Counted from the stretch's first letter, positions 1 to 9,105 are shown. The stretch is DNA of 14,278 nt from Physocladia obscura (GCA_027596945.1 JADGJH010000805.1:1-14278), one strand, 5' to 3'. Notes: generated by a model from the sequence alone, not told the origin. Made by a program: numbers and translations.

Positions 1-23
1 TGATTTGTGATTTGAAGGGATAG

Positions 24-300
24 TGGGTATTAAATTCTTTGTTGATACATGCTTCAGGATCTGTATTGGAATTGAAGTGAAAAAATTACAATGTCAAGTT
101 TGCCCAATTGACAAAGTTGTTCAATTGGCAAATGAAAATAAAAGGACCATTGAAATGGTACCATTAAAAATGAATAATTTAGAAATACCTTTAGAAAATT
201 GCTACATCATCCATATGATGTGATTTTTGCCAGTTTTTTAAGGAGGAAATGCCAAAGAGGTCATAACTGTATTATAGAAAGTGAAACCCATGGTAGCACT
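24..300 (+). pseudogene. Degraded retropepsin-like (aspartic protease) fragment of a retroelement
   Basis: A 66-codon open stretch contains FFVDTCFRICIGI, which resembles the FxVDTGA active-site region of a retroviral-type aspartic protease with the glycine of DTG changed to Cys. It continues with VQLANENKRTIEMVPLKM and then ENCYII. After a frameshift near 215 the text resumes as HPYDVIFASFLRR, like the YDVILGxxFL end of Ty3/gypsy-type proteases. The changed active-site triplet, the frameshift and the lack of any open pol frame after it mark this as dead. It lies on the strand opposite the copia remnants next to it, so it probably belongs to a different element. The family call rests on motif pattern only and is tentative. 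The 5' side is cut by the window edge. Confidence 0.35.
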
Positions 301-448
301 AGAAAAATTTAAAAATTGATAACTTGCAGTTCTGACAACTCTTTTCTAATGGCTCCCAACTATATGCAACAACATGTCACTGTTTTGTGTCCAGAAGATG
401 TAGGGATTGGCAGTGACTTTGTCTTCAATGTGTTACAAGGTAACAATA

Positions 449-520
449 TCAAATTCTTCCTGCTTGCTTAGGCCCATAAAGAGCTTTTAATAAAATGCAA
501 ATATAGCTGCAATTATTGTC
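449..520 (-). pseudogene. Ty1/copia reverse transcriptase fragment (second copy)
   Basis: On the minus strand the peptide ICILLKALYGPKQAGRI stops right after the motif. It matches the conserved copia RT segment usually written LLKSLYGLKQAPRxW. The open frame runs upstream to 679, but only its last 20-25 residues look like RT, and the frame ends in TGA immediately after GRI. The same RT segment also occurs, in a different and more worn form (ICELLQAIYSFCLTE), at about 2335-2390 on the same strand. The two must therefore come from separate insertions or from a rearrangement. No RT motif follows on the downstream side (1-448 on the minus strand). Confidence 0.6.
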
Positions 521-910
521 AAAATTATTCTTGCTTCTGCAGTCCATTGTTACAAGACATGATTGAATTTGATTTGATTGAGCAATTTGTTGTTTGTAAG
601 CAGAGGTGGGGTTGAATAATAGTCTGGTTAATACAAAAGCAAATTTTTGGTTGACATTTGCAAACAGTATGAGTTTCAAACGTTAATTAAAATGCTAAAA
701 ATAAGGCAAATCTCAGATATACTCATGTTTACTTAATTTTGAATTTCTTTTCTGTTATTATTGTGCCTACATTATTTCAACTCCAACCCTACAGTACTAT
801 GGAACCAATAATCAGAGTATTTCACTTGTTTTAATAATAAAATAAAGTAAAATGTATTTGAAAGGTGAAAGGTGAAATGAAGATTGAAAATTGAAGAAAA
901 TTTCAAATAT

Positions 911-930
911 TCAACACCTCCCTGCAGTCA
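911..930 (-). other. Probable polypurine tract and 5' end of the 3' LTR of the copia remnant
   Basis: Downstream of the RNase H remnant the minus strand reads GCAGGGAGG followed at once by TGTTGAATATTTG. A short purine tract next to TGTTGA is the usual arrangement at the internal-region/3' LTR border of copia elements, which start their LTRs with TG. The LTR would run toward lower coordinates from 916. I could not find its other end or a second LTR copy, so this is positional inference. Confidence 0.35.
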
Positions 931-1129
931 AAATTTTGATGAAAATAATTAATGGCCAATTAAATCTCCAATTCAGTTTGTAAATGCCATGAACTGAAAA
1001 TTCTAATGATGTGAATACAAAAATTGTATTCTAGATTTTGGACTACTCATCAAATGTGATGTTGAGTAACAGAGAATGGGGATATATTTTTCAAGTTTAC
1101 AAGTGAACACAAACCCATTTGTAATATAT

Positions 1130-2645
1130 CAGCCATCATGTTAGCAGTGGCCACTGGACCTGAATTGTGGATGGAAAGTTCATCTCAAATTCAGGTTCAG
1201 TAAGTAATTGCCTTATCCACAAAATTTTTTTGATGTTCTTACTGAGAGCATAGTATTCTGTTTTAGTAGAATGAGAGCAATTGCTGATTGTTTCTTACAG
1301 AACCATGTTAATCAACACCAAGCCACATGAGCACAAAACCAAAACAATATTTCTAATCAGGCTCTTGTGCATAACTGGGATCAGCATATCCTCAAAAGCA
1401 TTAATCCAAGTTTCAATATTTCCATCTTGTGCAACCAAGGCAGCAGGTAGTTTTGATGAAAAATCATAATATAGTCCAAAATCCAAAGTGCTTCATAGTT
1501 AACAAAGTATATGGTATACAGCTTTCAGATTATGTCTTCTTGCATCTATTTGAGGCTACTAACAAATTTGCTGAAAATTTCATGTTTGGTTGAGTGTTTT
1601 GAGTTAACTATGATACACTTATGAATAATGATTTGTATAAATCATTGTTTTTTTCACTCAATTCTTGACTGTTTAAATTATGTACCCATTTCTTACTCAT
1701 TGGTGTTGGTTGGATTTTAACTGGGACTTACCATTTTGTTAAAGGTAGTATGAATTCAACCTTATGGTGAATTCTTTTACTAAAAACATATTCAAAATCT
1801 AAATCAACAGAGACTCATACTTTCTTTCATCAAGTGGAAGTTATATTTGCATACAAATATTGAAGCTTCATGCATTGAGAAAGTTGATTGTCATTGAATG
1901 ATTTTGAGTGATGAAAATCAATAATAAAGAAAAAAGAATTTCACCAAAAATCCTTACCACATGCAATCATAACATAGATTTCAACACATTTACAGCAGTG
2001 TCCCACAATTTTGCCTTTTCTAGAAGTGTACAGGCCAGATGGGCTTTTTAATGTAAAAGACATTGTTAAATTGGTCAAATTGTATCCCTAGCATATATTT
2101 TGCTTCATTCAATTCTTCAATTTTGAATTATTGTTTGAATATTTCTTTTACATATTTTTTGTCAAAGTTGGATCATTTTATTAAAAAATCATCAATGTAT
2201 GTTGAGACAAAAGCTACTTTGCAAGTAGTTTCATCCTTTTTTATGTAAAGAAATGGCTTATTTTCACAGGGTTATTTTCACAGGGTTTCAAATAATGGAA
2301 AATAAGATAGTTGTTTACACAGTTAAATCATTTCAGTGAGGCAAAAACTATAAATGGCTTGAAGTAATTCACATATGAGGTGTTTGCCTTCTTTATCAAA
2401 TTTTGGGTAACCATCTGCTTTTTTTGTAAACTGGGTACTACTAAGTTTGCCACACCAAAATTCTATTGCCACATCTCTATTGTAAGGTTGAATCAATGCT
2501 TAGGCAATCATTAATTGCAATATTTTCTTTCAGATAAGAAGATAACTAGAGAAAATATTTCACCATAATCAACATTTTCTTTTTATTTATGTCCAGCAAC
2601 CCAACAACCTTTGGATTTGGTGACATATCTGTCATGAGATTCTGT
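1130..2645 (-). pseudogene. Ty1/copia retrotransposon remnant: reverse transcriptase and RNase H, frameshifted
   Basis: Reading the minus strand from 2645 downward gives the copia order in changing frames. NVDYGEIFSLVIF (about 2577-2540) matches xVDYxETFSPVVK. KHLICELLQAIYSFCLTE (about 2335-2390) is the LVCKLLKSIYGLKQA segment. AFVSTYIDDFLIK (about 2173-2212) is the YVDD catalytic box, here YIDD, with both aspartates kept. FKIEELNEAKYMLGIQF (about 2080-2130) is the FKMKDLGEAKYILGI segment. HNLKAVYHILC (about 1520-1550) and TLDFGLYYDFSSKL (about 1450-1490) are the HWxAVKRxLRYLKGTLDYGL junction. STKTEYYALSKNIKKILWIR (about 1210-1270) is the RNase H SSTEAEYxAL..WLR motif. Many stops and frameshifts separate these pieces. 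No integrase or gag could be recognised upstream. Confidence 0.8.
2258..2285. repeat. Perfect 14-bp tandem duplication inside the copia remnant
   Basis: TTATTTTCACAGGG occurs twice in a row, at 2258-2271 and 2272-2285. It sits inside the RT remnant, just upstream (minus strand) of the YIDD box. Because 14 is not a multiple of three it shifts the RT frame. It was probably gained after the element died. Confidence 0.8.
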
Positions 2646-3055
2646 AGCAGTATGAACTATGCATATGAAGATAATTCCACATCCTCTGGAACATAAGGAG
2701 TGTAGCGGTCTTAGAAGGCATCCAAATTATTGGTCAAGCCAAGAAAATGATGCCTACTTGGTATGATATTTCTCTTGAAGCTTATGACATAGAAGGGGTG
2801 ATATACCACAATCTATTAATACTATACCAAAATATTATTGCCCACATTATCACATACTTTATTGTCTTGCCACATGGAAGAGGCACCTAGAAGTTGAATT
2901 TCTCGTACCCATTTGTCACAAATAACAAGTTATATGTCATGGCATTGTCTCTATGTACTTAATTTTATTGAGGCAGTTTAGCCAGCCTATACATCATTGC
3001 TTTATTTTCTTACTGTTGTTTTGTCATTGTTTCAATACTCTTTTTTATGGTTCTA
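2646..3055. other. AT-rich spacer between the copia remnant and the MFS gene
   Basis: No open frame longer than a few dozen codons with a recognisable product is present. On the minus strand, 2690-2760 contains a coding-like piece (HHFLGLTNNLDAF, then DRYTPYVPEDVEL) that could be the worn integrase/RT linker of the copia element, but I could not anchor it to a known motif. The rest looks like unconstrained AT-rich sequence. Confidence 0.4.
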
Positions 3056-3061
3056 TTTATT
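3056..3061 (-). terminator. Candidate poly(A) signal of the nodulin-like MFS gene
   Basis: AATAAA on the minus strand lies 65 nt past the TGA stop at 3126-3128, a normal distance for a 3' end signal. It is the only such hexamer I noted close to this stop. Hexamers of this kind are common in AT-rich DNA, so support is moderate. Confidence 0.35.
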
Positions 3062-3125
3062 TATAATTCATCTTTCTGAATTAGTTTCTTTTCTTCATTT
3101 TTAATGTCCTTGAATGGATGGTATG

Positions 3126-4838
3126 TCAACCAAAGAAGCCGCCACGCATATGATTCAAAAACATCAAGGCAGTGAGGCTCAAAGCACATCCAACAAGAGC
3201 AAAGCTGAAGGCGCCCGAAAAACACGAAAACCCAATGCACTCCACTGAGCCACTACCACCAGGCGAGCTTGATTTGGCAACATCAAGAAAAATGCCAAAT
3301 GCAATATTACAAATCTGGCCACCAAGGGCAGGTGCAATTTGAAAAAGACCCCAATGGGTTCCAAAATGCTTTGAACCAAACCAACTGCTAACAATTGTAG
3401 GGGCTGCTGAGAAAATAGAGCCATATCCAAGACCCAAGAGGATAGTGACATAAAAAAGACGTGAAATGCTGTTGAGAGACAAGAGACTGACAGCGAGAGC
3501 AAAAGCAATTAATGAACCTCCAGTTATTAGACCAGCCAGACGCGATACATTCCATCGAGAAACAAGAGCATCTGAGACAAACCCGGTGATGAGACGGCCA
3601 GCGCAATTGCAGAGTGACAAGAGACTCACTTGAAAGCCTTGTGCAGAAAGAATATCAGCTGGAAGAGATTTTGGGGGTGATAGAGCAATAACAACGGCGC
3701 CGACATTGTTGATGTACATGAGACCAGTACCAGTGAGAAACACAAAGGCACTGAACAGGACAATAACATCACGTTGAGCAAAAAACGAAATTGCGGAGCC
3801 GGAAGATGGGGGCTCTTCAACGGCTACGACTTCGGACGACACAAAGGTGGAAGCATGATGAGGAATCAAGATGGAGGACTCTGTTGCAACCGGTTCGTTG
3901 CTCTCTTCATCCAGTTCATCAAGCTGGGCCCAGGAAACATGGACTAGAAAGCGCGAGGCTAGGATGGGGCCACAGCCACACACAAAGGCCATAAAAAGCA
4001 GAAAGGCAACCAGGCGGTCTTTGAAGAAGAAGGCGAGGATGCGCGAGAAGATGAAAGCGGCCAGGCCGTGCGAGGCGACGGAGATAGAAATGGCGCGGCC
4101 CTGTAGCTCGGGGCGCGTGTTTTTGACAGCGACGGAGAGTGCAGAGTTGAAGACAGCCGACGAACCACCGCCGACACACAAGTAGCCAAGCGCGAGGAGG
4201 GCAAAGGCGGCATTCCCGTTGGCGCTACTGTCGTTGACAGCTCCATTGATAGCACCAGCAACAGTGCCACCGTTAACACCACCGCCAGCCAATGACACTG
4301 CCACTAATACAGCCGCCATAGTTGTGTAGCCCGCCGCTAGTAGCGAGCCGCCAGTCACGGCCACCAGCTTGTTGGCCTTGGCGTCGCTCAGCCGACCCCA
4401 CAGCGGCCCGCTCAGATACTGGCCCAGCCCACCCAGCGACGCAACCGCATTGAGCGCTGTTTGCGAGAGTCCAACGCGTGTCTTCATGTGCTGTCCGTAC
4501 CCGCCAAACACATATAGCGTGCCTGAGCTAACCATACACACTAGTGCCGCGAAGTACGCGTGCCGCACCTTGCGCCGCAGCCTCAGCACATGCAAACGAG
4601 AAAGTGAACATGAACGTGAACGTGAAGGACGTGAATGTAAGGAGGCCGAATCTGATTGCGAATGTCGTAGTGTATTCCGTTCCGTTGCAACTGGCGTTTC
4701 CGTCCGTTCCATTCCGCCACTAAAAATTTTCAAAAGATTTACGCAAAAACAAATTAAAAAGTCGATACACATCTTCGGCTTATCCTCTTTGACACTTATA
4801 ATTTCTTTTTCACGTGAAACGTTGTACTCCTGTGCCAT
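3126..4838 (-). CDS. MFS transporter, nodulin-like / monocarboxylate-transporter-like (MCH1/YMR155W type)
   Basis: One uninterrupted 570-residue frame ending in TGA. After a basic, Ser/Arg-rich N-tail, membrane segments begin near residue 93. VSSGTLYVFGGYGQHMKTRV, then LSQTALNAVASLGGLGQYLS and GPLWGRLSD (103-152), are the hallmark first part of nodulin-like MFS proteins. GTGLMYINNVGAVVIAL (370-385) and FGSKHFGTHWGLFQIAPALG (487-506) are typical of the second half. An acidic loop (about 305-345) separates the two six-helix halves. The substrate cannot be told; relatives are plasma-membrane or vacuolar transporters. Start: Met1 has a good context (AAAATGG) and an in-frame stop four codons upstream, but residues 1-42 look unlike the family, and Met43 (codon at 4710-4712) is an equally plausible start. 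A Gly/Asn/Ala-rich insert (about 184-208) sits between early helices. The gene is head-to-head with the EFHC gene. Confidence 0.85.
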   Translation of the reverse strand: MAQEYNVSREKEIISVKEDKPKMCIDFLICFCVNLLKIFSGGMERTETPVATERNTLRHSQSDSASLHSRPSRSRSCSLSRLHVLRLRRKVRHAYFAALVCMVSSGTLYVFGGYGQHMKTRVGLSQTALNAVASLGGLGQYLSGPLWGRLSDAKANKLVAVTGGSLLAAGYTTMAAVLVAVSLAGGGVNGGTVAGAINGAVNDSSANGNAAFALLALGYLCVGGGSSAVFNSALSVAVKNTRPELQGRAISISVASHGLAAFIFSRILAFFFKDRLVAFLLFMAFVCGCGPILASRFLVHVSWAQLDELDEESNEPVATESSILIPHHASTFVSSEVVAVEEPPSSGSAISFFAQRDVIVLFSAFVFLTGTGLMYINNVGAVVIALSPPKSLPADILSAQGFQVSLLSLCNCAGRLITGFVSDALVSRWNVSRLAGLITGGSLIAFALAVSLLSLNSISRLFYVTILLGLGYGSIFSAAPTIVSSWFGSKHFGTHWGLFQIAPALGGQICNIAFGIFLDVAKSSSPGGSGSVECIGFSCFSGAFSFALVGCALSLTALMFLNHMRGGFFG

Positions 4839-4945
4839 TTTGTCCCTCTATTCTTAAGCCGTGAACCCCGATCCGATCTCCGATCGATAGGCACAAGCCC
4901 AAACCAACTTTTCGATTTTATTTTTGAAGAATAATCATTGATTCA
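4839..4945. promoter_or_regulatory. Short divergent promoter region with three CCGATC sites
   Basis: Only 107 bp separate the two divergent start codons (4838 minus, 4946 plus), so both core promoters and 5' leaders must share or overlap this DNA, unless the minus gene starts at 4712. Its centre carries CCGATC at 4868-4873, 4873-4878 and 4880-4885, the last forming the palindrome CGATCG (4881-4886). The right side is T/A-rich. No clear TATA box is seen. The role of the repeats is inferred from position. Confidence 0.4.
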
Positions 4946-7430
4946 ATGGCCACACACGAAGCAATCCCTTTTCTCCCCGGAAATACCTTCCGCGATGTTA
5001 CGGTATATTTATATTTTTCAGTCTTTTTTTTTTTCCAGCTTATAAAACAAATTTATTGATTTTAACTTAATTTTCCCAGAAAACTGACTACAGAAAACCC
5101 CACTCTCTTGGATACAAAAACGGCTATCCAATCCAACCTCAGCCGATCCTCGGTATTGGTCTTGATCCGATCCAACTGGACCCTCCCATCGACCCCGAAT
5201 CTTTACTGCATCAAATTGACGCCGACCCTGCAATTACCTACGGATATAAGCAATTTCATTTTCTTCCCGCTGCTCAACGTTTTCTTCCCGCCCATGTCGT
5301 TTTTGATAAAGTCGTAAGTGCTGTCTGCTGCAAAACAAAACAAAACAAAAAAATTAACTCCAAAATAAAATATATCTGAAAAATAAATAAAACAGGTTCT
5401 TCGTTTCGATGCCTATTTCAAACAAACTGTCCATGAGTCTACAGAGCAATACCACCTCCGCAAAGTAAAAATCTATTATTTCCCAGAAGACGACTCAATC
5501 TCGGTCGTTGAGCCACCCGTCGAAAATAGTGGAATTCCTCAAGGCGTTCTCATCAAACGCCAACGGCTCCCGAAAAACTCACAAGATTTTTATCTTTTGA
5601 AGGATTTCAATGTTGGCATCAATGTGACTTTTTATGGAAAAACTTTTAGAATTGTGAGCTGCGATAAGTTTACTCAGGTTTGTTGCTTCTGTGTGTGTGT
5701 TTATGTGTGCTTATGTTTGTTTTTGTATGTGTTGGTGTATGTGTGTACACTTGTGTGTATCGATTTATTTTGGACGAAATTCGATTGACCTTTTTTTTTT
5801 TTTTGCATTGTTTTCTCCAGAGATACCTCAAAGAAACGGAAAATATTGACCTGAACCCATTTGAAACCGTTCCCACAGATTTATACCAAGCATTTCGCAA
5901 CCGTCCGTTGCGCAATCCGTCTCTTGCACCCGCAAAAGAAGACAAGTTGCGCAGATTTCTTGAAAATGACCGAAAAGTGCTGCGCTTTTTTTGCATCTGG
6001 GACGATCGCGACTCAATGTTTGGAGAAGCGCGCGAGTTTGTTCTGCACTATTATTTGGTTGATGACTGTGTTGAAGTTAGAGAAGTGAGAAGACCAAATA
6101 ATGGTCGTGATCCGTTTCCGATTCTTCTGAAAAGACAAAGACTGCCGAAATCATTCTGGGAGCTGTCTGGTTTGGGCCCATGTTTATTTACTGTATGAAT
6201 TGTTTCAACTTTTATTTATTTATTGTATAGATGTCAATGACAGCTCCAAATACACATGGAAAGATTTTAAAATTGGCGGCGTAATAAACGTTCTTGGCAG
6301 AAGATTTCTCATGTAAGAGAGAAAGAGAAAAATGGTGCCTTTCTAACATACAATTGTGCAAACAGTCGCGACTGTGACGATTATACAAAGCGATTTTATG
6401 CTGACAATTCGCAAACTCCATACTCAGAAATGCAAGCACTCCCAATTGACACATACATCCCTCCTCTCACGACTATGCCAACGGAACCAGAAATTCCACC
6501 ATATAATGGATACGGCTCAGTTGAAGACTCGCTTGGCTCATGCAAGTATCTTGTGTTGAAACCACCAAAGAAGGATTTCATCAAGATGCTCGAAAATGAA
6601 CATAAAGTGTTGAGATTTGTTGCTCGGATGGTAAGAAAATACGCATTAACATCAAGTTATGAAATAATAATAATAAAATTCCCTGAATACTTCCCGGACA
6701 CTACAATTAATTGCATTCACATAGGAATCAAAGCACAAAGAAGACGGAAACCGCCGTTTTGTAATCTCATACCGTCTCGCAGACGACACAATGACAATCT
6801 ACGAACCCCCGCAACGCAACGCTGGAATCCTTGGCGGTAAATTCATGGAACGTACGCGCGTCCTCAAACCAGGCTCCTCCCTTTCGTCTTCAAACGGTCC
6901 AATCTACTACGATGTTGCTGATTTGTACGTTGGCGCAACACTTGACGTGTTCAAGCATCATTTTGTGCTTTTGGACGCCGATGAGTTTGTTTTCAACTAT
7001 CTTGAACATTTGGTTGGCAATGCTACTATTGCTGCAGCAGGAAATGATGCGAATGGCGGTACCGGTAGTGGTGGAAGAGAGTTGGCTAGTAAGAAAGGTG
7101 CTGCGTTTGAAATGTCGAACCAGAGGGTTGTTTTGACAAAGTTGCGAGATATTTTGGTAACAAATCCAAGTTATAAAGGGATTTTGGATGCAAAGATTCG
7201 TAACTATTGTTTCAATGGAGTAATCGATAGGAAACATGTCTTGGAAGCTTGCAAGAACGTGTTTGGCTCTGCTTTGACTGAACATGTCAGTTTTTTTTTT
7301 AAAATATATTCTAACATTGAAAAAATTGTAAATTTCATAGGAAATGGTGACCCTTTTGCGCATGTTTGAAACAACTGAGATGCGTAAAGTTGATTATAAT
7401 CAACTTGTCAAAGGACTTGCAAATTGTTGA
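4946..7430 (+). CDS. EFHC1/Rib72-family axonemal protein with three DM10 domains (8 exons)
   Basis: Exons: 4946-5002, 5080-5313, 5396-5677, 5821-6181, 6231-6312, 6366-6630, 6725-7285, 7341-7430. Together they encode about 643 residues; human EFHC1 has 640. The family sits inside ciliary doublet microtubules. The start is backed by PFLPGNTF, matching the EFHC1 N-terminus, and by KTDYRK after intron 1. DM10 domain 1 starts near VLRFDAYF (residue 98) and includes [20 protein letters not shown]. Domain 2 starts near [12 protein letters not shown] (242) and ends around GRRFLIRDCDDYT. Domain 3 is about 416-520 ([10 protein letters not shown] to [14 protein letters not shown]). A Gly/Ala-rich linker (about 525-545) and a C-terminal EF-hand-like region follow. 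All introns are GT-AG; several have a CTAAC branch site (about 6343 and 7311). The exon 4 donor is uncertain: 6182 (GTTTAT) or 6170 (GTTTGG) keeps the frame, whereas the GTATGA at 6193 does not. Confidence 0.9.
5678..5820 (+). repeat. TG-rich intron with poly-T tract in the EFHC gene
   Basis: This 143-bp intron, the longest in the gene, is dominated by imperfect GTGT/TATG/TTTG runs at about 5688-5760 on the coding strand. A run of 14 T and the acceptor TTCTCCAG follow. Strong G+T bias on one strand is unlike the other introns. The short open frames it creates on both strands are by-products of the repeat. Confidence 0.6.
6182..6230 (+). other. Intron 4 of the EFHC gene, donor ambiguous
   Basis: The protein must resume as [16 protein letters not shown] from GTC at 6233, so exon 5 (starting 6231 after TATAG) enters with two bases of a split codon. 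Donors at 6182 (giving Tyr) or 6170 (giving Asp) satisfy this. The donor-like GTATGA at 6193 is in phase 0 and would shift the frame, and read-through stops at TGA 6196-6198. Confidence 0.5.
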
Positions 7431-7516
7431 TTTAATTTAATTTAATTTTAAACAATTTTATTTTATTTTTGCTGTTTCTTCTTATTCTTTTTCCTTTCTC
7501 CTCTAAATTTCAGTAA

Positions 7517-7522
7517 AATAAA
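7517..7522 (+). terminator. Candidate poly(A) signal of the EFHC gene
   Basis: AATAAA lies 87 nt after the TGA at 7428-7430, preceded by a T-rich stretch with repeated TTTAA. Its position suits a 3' end signal, but the hexamer is common by chance in this AT-rich DNA. Confidence 0.35.
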
Positions 7523-8624
7523 ATGTCTTTTTTATTAGAAATGAGAAAATCTCATGAGATCCAACGCTAGTAACGCAGTTGCATTCAACTCCGGCTACAG
7601 CAACCCCAATGATCAACTTATCCAATGATGTCAATTTGCTGTGTTTAACAAGCAGTTTTAGAGATGATAAATTTTTTTATCATTTTTGTTGCAACTATTT
7701 CAAAAAAGAAACAATGGTTTTGTATCATGGTGGCACCTTGACTTGATTGGTCACCTGGTATCTTAGCTAAGATGCAAATGCTCTATTTACCTTTTCTAGT
7801 GATACCAGTGGTGTCTTCAATCAAGATTAGAAAAGGCATCAATTTTTCAGTGTTAGCCCCAGAAAATGAAAATGAATGCATGATGAATGTATGGAGCCGA
7901 ATGTATGGAGCCTTTTATTTCAGACACAAACTTGAAAAAAATCCAAAAAAATATGCACCTGATACTTTTCCTAAGTAAAAGCTTGACTATAAAGTTTGGG
8001 AGTGAAATTTTATAAACTGCTTTAGTTATGAACAAATAAATTTTGAAAAATTTAACAACTGTTTTATATGGCTGTACATTCAACGTGCAAGCCTATGTTT
8101 TCATATATAAAAAAATTTAAAAAATATAGAAAAAAAGCTCCATAAAAAAGACATTATTCTAAATGGAAAACAAGTAAAAATTCAAGCAGAACTTGACATA
8201 AGCATGAAAAACATGGGGGAAAAAAAACCAAAATCAGAGTTGCAGAGTGTCAATCAGTGAGCTTAAGAGCAAAAATCAGAACATCAAAGCAAAAATTGAA
8301 GTAACACAATAATGCAAAGGGTTGGACAAAGAGCAAGTATGATACACTAAAGAGTTATATAGGACTTACCAGGAGCAGCAGGGTAGCAAAAAATTGGCAC
8401 TGGGGTGTAGTACTGCACTGGTTTTTGTGTTTTGTATGCTCAATGTACAATTGGGTTTTTTTCCTTCTTTTGATTTTCAAACTGTATGTTCAGAATGTAC
8501 AAAAAGTTATGAGTTTAGAGCACTTTAAAAAAAAACTTGCCTATCAATTGTGCAGACTCAGAGTACTGCAATGATATGACTAGTTGTGCAAAGGAGGAAA
8601 GGGGAAGTGGTGCAATAATTATTT

Positions 8625-8754
8625 CAAATTGCATTTCCTCCCATCTTATATGACACTGTCTTCACAGGTTAAGTTGATTTAATTCTTTAAATTCTAAAAT
8701 AGTCTTTGAAACCAAATTGCATTTCATCCCATCTTACAAAACACTGTCTTCACA
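8625..8754. repeat. Pair of 42-bp direct repeats, 88 bp apart
   Basis: CAAATTGCATTTCCTCCCAT begins the copy at 8625-8666. The second copy at 8713-8754 differs at 4 of 42 positions, and both end ACACTGTCTTCACA. The spacing from start to start is 88 bp. No third copy was found nearby. It could be a local duplication that has since diverged, or part of a worn transposon. Confidence 0.75.
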
Positions 8755-9105
8755 TCAATTCATCACTTGTGGGATATATAACCTTTCTTTGCAAATACAT
8801 AAAATTAAAACAAACCCATTTCTGGGACTCCAGCATCTCCGAGTATCAATTGTGAATGATTAATAAAAATATTTCAGTATTTAAAGCCCATTGTGGCAAA
8901 TTGCACAGAGTTCCACTAGAGCATCTTAAACTGCTGTATCAATAGTGTCTTTGGCCAAGACCATGTTTTTATTCATGCCTTTATCATTACAATGTTACCC
9001 TGTTATCTACATAAACTGAGGTCTCATGTATGTATAACAAGTCAAGAAATAGTTTCTATATGCTTATATGCCATTATATACAGTTATTTGAACTTTATGA
9101 ATTGA

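Noticed and set aside
40..916. A full 3' LTR from TGTTGA at 40 to TCAACA at 916
   Set aside because: The ends could pair as inverted terminal bases, but the interval contains another copia RT piece and a protease-like piece, so it is not a plain LTR.
2063..2248. Plus-strand 61-codon open frame
   Set aside because: The minus strand of the same DNA carries the copia YIDD box and FKIEELNEAKYMLGI segment, so the plus frame is a shadow.
4369..4857. 162-codon open frame on the plus strand
   Set aside because: It lies wholly antisense to the N-terminal part of the MFS gene, whose frame has clear family motifs; its Arg/Ser/Cys-rich make-up is a shadow.
6890..7363. 157-codon minus-strand frame
   Set aside because: Antisense to EFHC exon 7, which encodes a clear DM10 domain; no independent homology seen.
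7545..7630. Small gene or tRNA in the less AT-rich patch
   Set aside because: Only a 24-codon frame, no splice partner, and no cloverleaf or tRNA box motifs that I could fold by eye.
8625..8754. Possible CRISPR-like array
   Set aside because: Only two diverged copies, in a eukaryotic context with introns; no array structure.
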